From Agriotes lineatus (Eukaryota; Arthropoda; Insecta; Coleoptera; Elateridae), in the NCBI GenBank assembly GCA_940337035.1, contig CALNHX010003609.1, positions 81,726-145,725 on the forward strand: a DNA stretch of 64,000 nt, written 5' to 3'. Both the position numbers and the translations under genes were made by a program. Of this stretch, positions 50,946 through 62,393 are shown in pieces; the first letter of the stretch is position 1, and every line of letters begins with the position of its first letter. A model generated the notes under the pieces. That model searched no databases. It saw only the letters and a list, made by a program, of their open reading frames with translations, and was not told the origin of the DNA.

Positions 50946-51242
50946 GAAATATTTTTAAAATTTTAACGCCCAATTTAGAAAGCATTCTCATATATAACAA
51001 GTGACTAAAACGCTTTACTTGGACATAGAAGTTCCCGTAATAGCTAATCGGTATATATTTTGCGAAGACAGAAATCTAACTTACATCTACAATTTCTGTG
51101 AAACTTTGATACCGCGTACTCTCCCGTTTACCGTATACCAGCCACTACCGGTCATCGAAAACAAAAAAATAACGAAATAAACGTGGAAACTATCAAGAAG
51201 TAGAATCTTTTACATTCAATATTTCAGTAATTTACAATCATA

Positions 51243-51849
51243 ATGAATACAATTAATAAAAATGATTCATATGGTAAGTACTTTTACTGTATCTCTGTTT
51301 GACCAGTCTTTGTAATGAGCCAATTCTACTAACTTGAAATAGGTATTTAAGTCTCTAAAAAATATTATTTCTTTTTCAGAAGAATCTATTGAAGAAACAT
51401 GGGAACTGATATATCCGCCAAACGAGAAGGTAAGATCAAAAATCAATGTTATTATCAGACGTTGCTGTACCTAAACTATGTTAAAGCAAAATTGTGTTTA
51501 TACTCTTCAGAAATTAGGTTCCTCCAAAATACAATGTAATCGCACTGGCAACAACTGCGCTGCAGTCAACCTGGAAGAATGCACAGAAGAAGAATTTGAT
51601 CAAATTTTCCCGAAAAATTCAGTTGAAGGTATGAGTCATGGAAAGAAAGCAGATGTTCCTATTAAAGACGAAGATTGGAGTCCGTGGATGCTTCTCAATC
51701 CCTCGTCAGATGAAGAAAACAGCTGGCGCAATGATTTGTTGCAAAACAATCTCCCTCTTGCCGTCCCAATGTATGAAACCATCAAGGATAAACCTAAACC
51801 TCTGGATTCTGGATCCCGTGGAAAGAAAGGTGCTTTGCAAAACAACTAA
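51243..51849 (+). CDS. Three-exon gene, 139-aa protein of unknown function
   Basis: Exon 1 (51243-51273) encodes MNTINKNDSY plus one base, followed by GTAAGT. Exon 2 (51380-51429) follows TTCTTTTTCAG, encodes EESIEETWELIYPPNEK and ends at GTAAGA in phase 0. Exon 3 (51511-51849) follows ACTCTTCAG, encodes KLGSSKIQCNRTGNNCAAVN, an acidic middle (EECTEEEFDQIF), KDEDWSPWMLLNPSSDEENS and LPLAVPMYETIKDKPKPL, and ends in TAA. An AATAAA signal lies at about 51984. No signal peptide or membrane segment is seen. The 31-nt phase-1 first exon, the phase-0 second exon and the EDW-NP-x-S-W motif match the minus-strand gene at 12-35 kb. The splice sites were chosen by eye. No known domain is recognised. Confidence 0.65.
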
Positions 51850-51983
51850 AAATTCAAACCAAAACCTATTATATAAAAAATAGACTTCAATATTGTTCAT
51901 TCAGTTTGTTCAATATTTAATACCAATATGATTGTTCCATGTTCCACTTGTTCTGATATTACAAATAATTAATACATCTTATA

Positions 51984-51989
51984 AATAAA
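51984..51989 (+). terminator. Candidate polyadenylation signal
   Basis: AATAAA about 135 bp after the stop codon of the 51.2-kb gene, in an AT-rich 3' region. Position fits a 3' UTR end; not otherwise tested. Confidence 0.45.
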
Positions 51990-52640
51990 ACACTGACGTT
52001 ATTTTATTAATAACAAGATCTTTCTTTTATGCTAGTGTTTAAAAAATGTGAAATATAAATGTTATTTTCTCCAATCATCAATAAAAGTCTAAAATACGAA
52101 CTACTTAAATAAGAAACTGTCCTTTAACATTAAATAAAGGTTAGAAGTTTGGTCCTGGTGTTTTATAAATTGTCGTAATGATTATTCAAACTGCATTTTG
52201 AGTAGAAATTTACTAGAAACAAAATCAACGAGAAATAAAATGGAAGAAAGTTTGTCACATAAAGATGCTACCTTCGTTGAAAGAACTATTTGCATTTCTT
52301 TCAAAAGGAAATTGGTGTGCAGCAAATTATTAGATTATCACACAAAGTATGAAGCTTAAAGCTAAAATAGGGTATACTCAGGGTACAATTGAAATAATTG
52401 CAAATAAAAATAAACTGGGAACGAAGAAGATATTAGTTAAAAATCATTTAAGGAAGCTATTCTAATACAAGCCGAGATAAAATAAGTAGCAAAAAACTAT
52501 CGCGGGAAGAGAAAACAAAAACATGAGTAGACAATTAGCTAATAGATCAATGACAAAAGAGAATTGACATGAAAGAAACAGGGGAAGAAGTTACAGTTTT
52601 ATTTATAACTAGGAATGAATATTTAAAAACATATGATGAT
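51990..52640. other. No recognisable gene
   Basis: AT-rich sequence downstream of the three-exon gene. No credible frame or repeat is found. Confidence 0.4.
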
Positions 52641-52654
52641 AAAGACGAGGTTGC

Positions 52655-52790
52655 AAATGGGACGAGGAAAAGACTTGAGGGAAGTGAGGCGAATGGCGGC
52701 CGATCGTGACCTATTCCGGAGATAGATCGAGAACCCGACGCCGTAAGGCATAAGAGAAAGGAAAAGAAGAAGAAGAGAAGATGTGAATCC
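52655..52790 (+). pseudogene. 3' terminal scrap of a LINE
   Basis: One frame reads MGRGKDLREVRRMAADRDLF then RR, a stop, and IENPTP, with an AAGAGAAAGGAAAAGAAGAA tail. The RRMAADRDLFRRWIENPTP ending is common at the C-terminus of insect LINEs. Upstream parts are absent. Confidence 0.55.
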
Positions 52791-53890
52791 CCGCGCGTCC
52801 CGATAATGCTGCCCGAATAAACCCCAAATGAAGTCAGATATAGACGTGAAAACAGCAGTTCGCGGTCTTTTGCGGAAAGCTAGACACTTGTAGTTGAATT
52901 GTAAAAGTGAGCAGTGGCCGTCAAGGTAGATCCAACGCTTGATTTTTGGGGTTGATATCCGAGCTCTAGAAGTGTCGCACAGGCTTGGGAAGCAACCCCG
53001 AGCTCTATATAACTCACAGCAGGAAGCCTCTTCAATGATTTCAAGGTGAAATCACATGAGCTCCCTTCCGAGCGTGAGAGGTGCAAATTGGAACAGCGAC
53101 GCCATCCACTGCTCAATTTTACGTGGCCCGTTCCATGTTTGCGCTGATAGCAAAGGTGAAATAAGATTAGTTGGTTTACGACCAATGTATTTGCTCAGAT
53201 CCACAATCCAGTGCTAAGCTGCTATATACTTCGAGCACAGCACATGATTGCTTCATATTTTAAGGCGGAATTGTGACGCCAGTTTCTAGGCGTGGCAGCA
53301 TAGTCAGCAAATACTTCCTAGCGATTATGAGGGTTTGGTATTTTATTACTTGTATTTTGTGTAAACTGTAAATGCGCGTAGAATTTAGCTTTTAGCCCGT
53401 AGCATTCGAAACCCAACTTTAACTTTTGTTGATTCATTCAAACATTAATCTTGATTATTTATTGCCTCTATTATTTGTATGTACGTATACCATCATATAC
53501 AGAATATTAAGTTTATGTAAGTAGCGTTGGCTTTTATTTTTAGGGGGGTCTAAGGTTTATTTTCAGAACTAAACGTGTGGACGAGATGAGCTCAGAGCAA
53601 AGCTGCGTTGGCTTTCCCATAGCCACTGCTGGGATAACAAACGAGTTTTGTGCATTGTCGTCTGAGCAACTTAAAGGCAATTAAAATTAAAATAACGAAG
53701 GGCGGAAGAAACACCGCGTTACAACTTACACTGTCATTATTTATAAGTGCTATTAGGTACATACAACCACAGACAGAAGAGATGAAATAGCCGGTCCAGA
53801 CTTTTTGAAAAACATTTTCATTGAAAAATGCGTGAAATAATTTTTAAACATTTATTTTTGTAATAAACTACTTCCAGGATTAGCTAGTGC
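52791..53890. other. No recognisable gene
   Basis: Slightly GC-richer around 52.7-53.1 kb. A short minus-strand frame there (53185-52880) shows no known motif. Nothing else is supported. Confidence 0.35.
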
Positions 53891-54070
53891 CATTGTTGAG
53901 ATAAAAAAACTTACGTTTCGCCCACTTTCATAAGGGGCTTCATCGGGGGCAAACAAAAGAAGAGTTTCGCCTGCGGTGTGGTTTACACGTCGAGCTACTA
54001 TGCTCTTTTATTTTAATCCTGACGAAGCCCTTTACGAAAGTGGGCTAAACATTGATTTCTTCTATCTTAA
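53890..54070. repeat. Inverted repeat resembling a Penelope-like element terminus
   Basis: TTTCGCCCACTTTCATAAGG with GGCTTCATC (53925-53953) is mirrored by CCTGACGAAGCCCTTTACGA with AAGTGGGC (54019-54046). Such TTTCG...CTTCxTC / GA(C/T)GAAG pairs are typical of Penelope-like terminal repeats. No reverse transcriptase or GIY-YIG segment is found nearby. Confidence 0.35.
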
Positions 54071-54239
54071 CAATGACACGGTCCAATTCCGAACGTCGTT
54101 TATTACATAATGACAATGGCCACTAAAACCTCCAATCGAAATCATTGAAACTTATTTCTGCATAAATATATTCGAGAGCTGCAGAGTTGCAAATACGATT
54201 ACGTTAACAATTCAATTCTGTATATTAATCCCCATACGA

Positions 54240-54537
54240 CATTCTTACATACAGTATTTAACGATTTTAAACAGGTGTATGACACAATCATAAGGAAACA
54301 ATTTTACGAAGCGATGCAACAGCTAAAGATCCCAAGGAAACGTATCGAACTCGTAAAAATGACTTTACAAAAAACGATAAATAGAGTAAGAATAGAAGGA
54401 AATACGTCAGAGTAGTTTGAGATCAATAGATGAGTCAGGCAAGGAGACCCCTTTCAACGGTACTGTTTAATCTAATATTAGAAAAAATAATAAGAGATAG
54501 TGGAATAAATAGACAAGGTACAATATACAGGGTGAGT
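54240..54537 (+). pseudogene. RTE LINE reverse transcriptase, 5' portion before a transposon insertion
   Basis: The frame reads KQFYEAMQQLKIPRKRIELV then KMTLQKTINRVRIEGN, followed after a stop by VRQGDP. These are palm motifs of an RTE reverse transcriptase. The sequence breaks at the TA where the Tc1/mariner element 54538-57223 begins and resumes at 57224 with LAFADDIVL. Confidence 0.75.
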
Positions 54538-57223
54538 CATTAGTACGGGAAAGCTCGATTTCACTTAAGCCGTTAAAGATATTAAAATTAGCCAACTGCC
54601 ACTATATACAAGAAGTTATGGTGAAGTTTGTAAAATTATTTTTTGTTATACAGGGTGTTTGATTTTTTCAGGACAGTATTTAACTTAATTTTTTTAAATG
54701 GAACACCCTGAATATTTTTAAAAAATATGGATTTATCTTTTTCTGGGACTTATAATAAAGTTTACTTTTTGAAATTTACTCCAGCCGATTTGAAGTTATT
54801 CGATTTTTTCTGTAAAAACGTACGCTTACGGACACTTATTCAAAAAATGACAGGGTACTTGATCGTAGAAATATCTAATTGAGAATATGCTTATGCCTAA
54901 ACAACTTTTTGGAGTATAATTTGGCAATAAGAACGCTCATCTGCGTTATGGCATTACTTAGTTGTGGCGCGTTAACTTTTCGAAACTTTGAAGGGCCATA
55001 ACTTTATTTTTTTAAATTACACACCCTGTATTTTATTGCTTAGTGGTTTTCAACCTCTAATTTTATATATTTTTTCTCTGATATGTCCTATACTAAACCT
55101 TGATAGTTTAGGAGATATTAGAATTTCTTTAAAAATGCACACATTTCTCATCGATACCTACCGATTGTGCCATGGAAAACAAATGAATTATAGCTTGACA
55201 CACGTTATAATTGCACTTGTTGTACATCACATTTTTAATTTGTCGAGAAAATACAATTAACAAAAGATGTATTTACGGAAAGTAATAGATACCCCCATAG
55301 AAGACGCACAAAAGTTAGACCTGTAAAAAGTGCTAAACATGTTTTTATGATATCCAGAAGTATACGCATGTACCCAAAAATAAACAATAATTAGAAACTT
55401 GGAGTTATTTATTTATATCAAATAGCACTTAGAATTACATAACATGTTCAAAATTACGACCCCCTTGGGTTATACACTCGTCAATCCTTTTTAAAAACGA
55501 CGTATTCACGGCTTCAAGTGTGGCAGTGTCAATGTTATGAAAAGCTTCTGTAATTCTTTGCTGCATATTTTCCTTAGTAGTGACTTCAGCTTCATACACC
55601 CGATCGTGGACGAAGCCCCATAAGAAAAAGTCTGGTTTAGTTAGATCAGGCGACCTCGGAGGCCATGGTACTGGACCTCCCCTGCCAATCCAGCTTCCCT
55701 CAAATTTGCAGTCCAAATACTCCCATACAATATGACTATTATGTGATGGGGCACCGTCATGTTGAAACCACATTCGTCTTCTCACATCTAAAGGCAAATC
55801 ATCCAGATACAATTGAAAATCGTTTTGGAGAAAGTGCAAATACGATTCTCCATTCAGTGGGTTGTCGAAGAAATACGGCCCAAGAACCCTACTACCAACC
55901 ATACCACCCCAAACATTAATTGACCATCGATGTTGGTGGTCGAGTGTTCGAATAAAATGGGGGTTTTGAGTGTCATAGTAATGAAAGTTGTGAATATTAA
56001 CTTTTGCATCTTTTTTAAATGTCGCCTCATCCGTAAAAAGCACGTTATTGAAAAAATTGTTTTCCAGCTGTTCCTTATTTCAGGCCCATAAACAAAAATT
56101 TTGCCTAGCTACATAGTCGTCTTCATTAGGTGCTGTACTAACTGGACATGGCACAGATGGAATTTGTTTTTACGGATAATCCTAGAAACACTGGTTTGGG
56201 AAATTTACAGTTGTTGACTTACGGCACGGGAACTTGTGTGCGGATTTTCTACAACAGTTTGCACAACCAGATCTTCATTTTCAACCTCGGTCGCTGGGTT
56301 TCGCCGACGGTGTTTCTCATACTGGACACTGCCCGTTTCTTCAAATCTTGCTTGCACATTTCCGAAGTCTCCTGCTCTTGGATGCCTCCTACCGGGATAT
56401 CTTTGTGCATAAATTCTAGACGCCAGTAACGTGTTTCGCTCACTTTCACCTAATACACAAACCATACCCACCATTTCATCTTTTGTTAATTTCATTTTCC
56501 CGACAAATTAAAAACATGAGGTTAAACGAGTGCAATTTTGACATGTCTCAAACAATAACTCGTGAACACTTGTTTCCATGGCACACTAGATCGGTATAGA
56601 TGAGATATTTGTGCATTTTTCAAAAAATCCGAATTATCTCCTAAACTATCAATTTTTGGCATAAGACATGTAGGACATAAAAATTGTAAAATAAGATGCT
56701 GAATACGATTAAGCAATAAAATATAGGGAGTGCCATTCGAAAAAATAAAGTTATGGCCCTTCAAAGTTTCGAAAAGTTAACGTGCCACAACTGAGTAATT
56801 CCATAACGCAGATGAGCGTTCTTATTTCCAAATGACACTCCAAAAAGTTGTTTAGGCATAACCAAAACCTCAATTAGATATCTCTACGATCAAGTGCCCT
56901 GTGATTTTTTGAATAAGTATCCGTAAGCGCACGTTTTTACAGAAAAAATCGAATAACTTCAAAACGGCTGAAATAAATTTCAAAAAGTAAACATTTTTAT
57001 AAGTTTTGGAAAAAGATAAATCCGTATTTTGAAAAATATACAGGGTGTTCCATTTAAAAAAATTCAGTTATATACTGCCCTGAAAAAATTGAACACCCTG
57101 TATAACGAAAAATAATTTTAAAAACTTCACTATAACATCTTGTATATAGTGGCAGTTGGCTCATTTTGATATCTATAACGGCTTAAGTGCAATCGAGCTT
57201 TCCCGTACTAATGACTCACCCTG
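54538..57223 (-). mobile_element. Tc1/mariner-superfamily element with terminal repeats of about 0.7 kb
   Basis: Ends CAGGGTGAGTCATTAGTACG and CGTACTAATGACTCACCCTG, each next to TA. The inverted repeats extend from 54538 to about 55270 and from about 56482 to 57223, far longer than usual. They contain internal copies of TACAGGGTGTT and reach past the transposase start codon. The element interrupts an RTE LINE. One transposase gene, now frameshifted, lies on the minus strand. Confidence 0.9.
55435..56495 (-). pseudogene. Tc1/mariner-type transposase, near-complete but frameshifted
   Basis: The N-terminal frame (56495-56205) starts MKLTKDEMVGMVCVLGE and contains a helix-turn-helix-like region (RHPRAGDFGNVQARFEETGS). 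The catalytic frame (56043-55435) carries LFTDEATF (first acidic residue), WFQHDGAPSHNS (second) and WPPRSPDLTKPDFFLWGFV (third), with about 36 residues between the last two. The segment between the frames (about 160 bp) is in a different phase, so at least one indel is present. The N-terminal type occurs in insect transposases with a DUF4817-like region, by my recollection. Confidence 0.85.
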
Positions 57224-58075
57224 TATAATAACCAACACCAATGGCTGGCCTTCGCCGATGATATTGTACTACCATCAAAATCAGAGAAAGAATTAAGAAA
57301 AGTAATAAGAAAATTAGTAAAATAAGCAAAAACATGGGACTTGACCTAAACAAACAAAAAACAAAATATATGTGTATGGAAGTGGCGGAAGCTGATAACA
57401 TAAATTGCACTTTCAAAATTAAAAAAAAAAATAATCTTGAGAACATTCAAAAATATTCATACCTGCGTGCACTAATAACAAGGGATAATTACAGTAGCGC
57501 AGAAATCCAAACAAAGCTAGCCAAGGAAATAAAACAGTAGGAGCTTTGGCAGCAGTAATATATTCTAAAATACTATCAAAAAAACGTATATGTATATAAC
57601 ATTGTAATAAGACCTACGGTGTTATATGGCAGTGAAACATAGATTTTAAATAAAAAAGAGCAATACATTTTGGAGAAACGGGAACGGAAGATAGTGCCAA
57701 AGATATATGGAAGGAAAAAGGTTGGAGCAGTTTGGAGAAGAAAAACAAATGAAGTATATGCACTTTACAACGAACCAAATATCATAACCAGAATTAAACA
57801 ACAACAATTAAGACGGCTTGGACATGTAGAGAGATTGACCCCAAATAAGATACCAAAAATAGTATTTCGAGGAGGATTGATAGGAGAAAGGCGAAGAGGA
57901 AGACCTCGAAGAAGATGGCTAGAAATATTGGAGAAGGAGATAAACGAGTTCTGAATAGAAGAGTGGAGACAAAAAGCAAAGAATCGACAAGAATGGAGAA
58001 GAATAATTAATCAAGCCGTAGGCCTGCAAGGTCTGAAGAGCTACAATATATATATTGCTATGAACACATTTTAAG
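57224..58075 (+). pseudogene. RTE LINE, catalytic motif to 3' end
   Basis: Continuation of 54240-54537 after the transposon: LAFADDIVLPSKSEKELRK (catalytic FADD), TKYMCMEVAEAD, then after shifts EKRERKIVPKIYGRKK, RLGHVERLTPNKIPK, RRGRPRRRWLEILEKEI and a final AVGLQGL. The tail TACAATATATATATTGCTAT resembles that of the 1-1070 copy. Several stops are present. Confidence 0.8.
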
Positions 58076-58079
58076 TCTT

Positions 58080-60490
58080 TATGATTATAATCGCAATTAA
58101 TAATATTTTAAGCGTATCAAATATTATTTTATAAAATGTTCCAGAAATGTGCTAAGTTAATTTTTGTAAATAGTATAAAATAGCATCGGCCGTGATAATT
58201 TGTAAAACGGTATTAAAAATAGTGTTAGCCTTGATTTGAACAAATTGCAATCACAGTATGCTTGGAAGTAATGTAAAACAATCTAAGATCGAAGACAAAT
58301 AATTGGGGAAAACAAGCCAAGCTGTGAAGTGGTGTTAATTTTGGCTTCCTCAATTAATAATTATTAATACGTAAATAAATACCCTTTTCACAATTCAGTG
58401 TGTTTGAAAATTAATTCTATATCCTTTGGGTGTGATGTAGTAGGTTGCAATGATTCATGGCATCTCTGCAGAGGTATAGAAAAGTGTTTAATTTGTGCAT
58501 CGAGTGTTGGCTGGTTTTTCCGAGATTGTGTACGAGGTTCGAGCAGTGCAATTGGAGCCCCGTAAGCTAGAGGTACGCAGCGACCTCTGTAGGAAGCAGT
58601 TGGAACCCTAAGTTGAGGCAACGGCTCAATTCGGAGGCGTGTTTCGCAGCAGTACAGTACAGAAGTAGTTCTGCAGGGCGTTCAGCGGCTTGTATCTGCG
58701 GCCAACGAAGAAAGAGAGGCCGACGCATCGTGGGACTTGTTGGATCTCGCGCTGAGCCCTAGTTTCCATTAGAAAATCAACAGAAAGACCAAGAAAGTTC
58801 ATTCTAAAAGATTGAATTTAGTGAATTCTAAGCGTAGAGTCGGTTTTACGTGCACTTCCAGCAGAAGCGTCCTCTGAGTGTTTTTTGTTTGTAACGTGTA
58901 TTTACTTACTGCAATTGTTAACAACTAAGCAACGCTTTAATTACATAATCGCAATTAATTGTCGAATAATAGCGAACTTGTTTTGCGAATTGTGAGGTTG
59001 GATCGCCATATTTCAATTATATTCCATTAGTTAAATAATCTTCAGTATTGTAGCGATCTCAGTAGTTAAATTAGCATTATTCAAATCGTTTACAATTATT
59101 AAAAATAATTACACGATAACTAAGTTGATAGCAAATGTATTCCAATAATTTACACAAATCAAAATAATACTTGCTAGGATGTAGAAACCCGACCTATATG
59201 AGATTAACTATTTTATTTATTTAAATAATAACACTATCAAATATAAACCACAACAAATAGAATCCATAGTAGTATATATAATACTTATATATGTTAGTCT
59301 CAAATTAGTTAAAGGGTGTAAAAGTACCAAGTTTTGGGAGAAAATTTTTAGTAAAGTCTACTAGTTATTTCTTTCTGCTTTGATGAATACTTGTCCATAG
59401 TCTACTATGTTAAAATGGTTTTTCGCATATAATATTGCTAGTCGTAAAGTTAAAATCCTAAATCTGCATAAAAAATTCTTATACCCACAAAATAAAAAAT
59501 GCAAAATCAGTTTTTTTAATAGGCTGTGAATATGGATCATTGTAGTAGTTAGGGTGCTGAACATTTTATCTAATTTTATCTATTACCGTTTATGAGATCC
59601 CCATCTTGTACGAAACCTTCCGGATACATTGAATAATAGAGCTTGAAATTAAGCAAATTAGTAAGTTAATTGCATTAAGAATTCAATCGTTATTAACGGA
59701 CGATAGAAGATAGTAGACAAAGAAAAATAAGAAATAACTATAACTTTCAGAGTGTAGTCTCTACATAAACTTTTTGAATCAATCGAAGTAAAAAAAGCAA
59801 TTCATGAAATGGAGAGTTCACTGGCACCACAACTTATATGAAATAACATAATCCACGGGATCCTAACCTATAGCTAGCTCCTTCAAGGGGTTTTGTAGAT
59901 AAATAAAAAGTAGAATTTAGATTATTGTTCAAATATACTTAATCTTTCTTTTTGTATTGTCTGCACTATTCCTAAGATAAAATGCATCAACTTCAACCCG
60001 CTTCACAGGAATTCGCCGAACTTTCCAAATTAGTAAACCCTGGTATAGGCAACACCCTGTGGTTAAAAGTTAAAATGCAGTTCATTTATTAATCAATCGT
60101 TTAAGTCAAAATGAGTATAATCTATCTCCCGCTAATCGACTCTCGCATCTGTGCATAATCAGTTGAAAAATTTTTAGTCTTGTTTATCTGGTTCTATTGT
60201 TCGCTTAACAATAAGATAGCTTAGTGGTCTGAACGTAAACGTATCAGGAATTGAGTGCTAAGTAGGTATCTGCTTATCGTAATCTCAAATGTTCAGTTTG
60301 TTAAACATCGCTAAAGAACTTGTAAATTGACAATACTAACATGCAAGCTTCGATTGAAACTGAAATAATTTTAAGCTTTGCAATATTTCACGTAGCTTTT
60401 AATAGGGATTTTAAAAATTCTGTCTTTGCACGTTTGAGTTGAATTACCTAAGCAATCGTAAAATCTTTTATGGTGCTTGAGCGGCGTCTT
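58080..60490. other. No recognisable gene
   Basis: Includes a GC-richer block (58.55-58.76 kb) with no long frame. The remainder is AT-rich. The short frames present show no known motif. Confidence 0.4.
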
Positions 60491-60526
60491 TATTTTAAAA
60501 ATTCTTAATAATGATAATTGTTATAG

Positions 60527-60626
60527 GAGATATGAAGAGCTCCTAGTTCTTCCAGATATATTGACTGATAAAGACTTTGAACAAATAGGTCGACCAAACG
60601 TGAAGATGCAAAAAATGAATAAATAA
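60527..60626 (+). CDS. Candidate terminal exon, unknown gene
   Basis: After a possible acceptor (AATTGTTATAG) the frame reads RYEELLVLPDILTDKDFEQI then GRPNVKMQKMNK and TAA, overlapping an AATAAA-like run. The acidic, leucine-rich composition is coding-like. No upstream exon was found, and the gene, if real, lies across an unseen intron. Confidence 0.3.
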
Positions 60627-60797
60627 ATTATAAATAATATATCGATTTTGAAATAATATAATTGGCATTAGTTTTAGTTTTAAATTTCATTATGTGGTCA
60701 ATACTATTAACCAAAAAAGAATTGTAATGGGGTAATAAGTTTGATTTTATCTTTCAAATTTTATCTAAAAAACAAGTAGCAAATGGTTTCATATCGA

Positions 60798-61240
60798 TAC
60801 GGGTTACATATTTGAGTTCCCTCGATGCTACAGTGCGGGCCGGGCATGCCGGGCTCTGATTTGTCCGCGGTGCACTGCGCAATGCTCGGTTAATGCCTCG
60901 TTTTCCATTATGTAGGTAATACTGTACGTTTAGACAGGTACTAGATCCACAGATACATAAGTAGGTAATAAGTAAAATGATTGTTCAAAACAGGTTAAAT
61001 CTTGTCGATTTATCTAGATAGAGAGATATATATTTATCCGTGCTAATACACAAGTACACTTACACAAGTAAAAAAAATATAATAATTAAGAGATTACAAT
61101 AAAATTAAAACTAATAAGAATCATCCGTTAAAACGTCATTCAAGAAGGACGCGAAGTTGGCGAGACCGCGGACCAATCAGAGCCCGGCATTCCCAGCCCG
61201 CGCTGTGGCATCGAACGAACTCAAATATGCATACGGGTTG
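60798..61240. mobile_element. GC-ended inverted-repeat element (MITE-like)
   Basis: CATATTTGAGTTCCCTCGAT, then GCGGGCCGGGCATGCCGGGC and TCTGATT (60806-60862), are mirrored by AATCAGAGCCCGGCATTCCC, AGCCCGCGCTGTGGCATCGA and ACTCAAATATG (61174-61229). The arms are about 55 nt and much GC-richer than their surroundings, with an AT-rich loop of about 310 nt. Target duplication not resolved. Confidence 0.7.
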
Positions 61241-61559
61241 ACTTAAGAGTTCACGCTTAAGAGAAAGATATATTGCAATGGTCTTAGGCCCTACAAGTCA
61301 ACTCTGATAGCATTGCCAAATTAATGGACATTTCACTAAAGCTCAGGGTGAGGTATTTCATATAACTGCAATGTTAAAACTTGAATTTAACAGAATGAAT
61401 GCATTTGTAAAGAGATGCCAGTAATAGCAGAATAATTAAATAAAGAACACAATAAGCAAAGCTCATTTCTCACAGGGATCTAAGTTGACTGTAAGATCAA
61501 TTTAAAATAAGAGGTTTGTGCAAAGGTAATAGCCGAACTAAAAGAGATTATTAATTACA

Positions 61560-62345
61560 AAAAGGATTGCAAAGGCAATAAAATGAAGCGTAGCATTCAA
61601 GTAAAGTTAGACAGTGAAACTGTGTCAGGGTTTTAAAAGAAAGGTATAAGAAGCTAGATAAACCAATGAACGTTGCAACTAATTCAATGGTGATCTCAAA
61701 TGGAGATGAGGACATAGGTGTACAATTGGAAAATAGCCTCATCGAACAAGCAACTAGATACAAGTACCTGGGATGTTTAATAAATAACAACGGTAACCTG
61801 GAAGATGAACTAAATAACCGATTACAAACAGCAGGTAGACTGTTCCAGGCCCTCAGAAATTCCTTTTTAAAACATAGATCAATATCTCAAAAAACAAAAA
61901 TGACGGTCTACAAAGTAATATATACACCTACACTATTGCATGGCTGTGAAAACTGGGTTCTATCTCAAAGACAAAGGAGTAAGATTCATGCTACTGAAAT
62001 GAAGTACTTGAGATATACACTTAGATTAAAAAGAACAGATAAGGTCAGAAACCAGGAAATCAGGAAAAAATTAGATGTGACGCAACTCATAGTCTCATAG
62101 AAAAAGCTAAATTATCATGGTTCGGCCACCTTTTGCGTATGAAGGATAACAGAATGGTGAAGAGTATATGGCAATCTAAAACTCAGGGAAAAATAGGCGA
62201 GGAAGACCGAGAGTTACATGGAATCAAAGTGTGCAAGAAATACTTAAAGAAAAAGGAAAATCCTGGAGAGAAGCCAAAGAACTAGCAGGGAATAGAAAAG
62301 AGTGGAAGAAATTTTTAAAAATGGATAGCTGACCTCGACACCTTC
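61560..62345 (+). pseudogene. LINE C-terminal region (RTE-like), frameshifted
   Basis: The main frame (61666-62100) contains YKYLGCLINNNGNLEDELNN, SISQKTKMTVYKVIYTPTLL then HGCENWVLSQRQRSKI, the region following the reverse-transcriptase core. After a stop other frames give SWFGHLL-like, GRPRVTW-like and WKKFLKMDS-like pieces. This is a different family from the 1-kb and 57-kb copies. It ends just before a TG microsatellite. Confidence 0.8.
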
Positions 62346-62365
62346 GGGTATCAAGAGGACCGATT

Positions 62366-62393
62366 ATGTGTGTGTGAGTGTGTGTGTGTGTAA
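62366..62393 (+). repeat. TG microsatellite at the LINE 3' end
   Basis: TGTGTGTGAGTGTGTGTGTG, about 28 bp, directly after the LINE 3' phrase TCAAGAGGACCGATTA. Such tails commonly end this LINE type. Confidence 0.85.

Noticed and set aside
52880..53185. Minus-strand 101-codon frame
   Set aside because: Lies beside a LINE tail, with no recognisable motif. A chance frame is more likely.
55665..56429. Plus-strand frames opposite the Tc1/mariner transposase
   Set aside because: Antisense of a clear transposase with D-D-D motifs.
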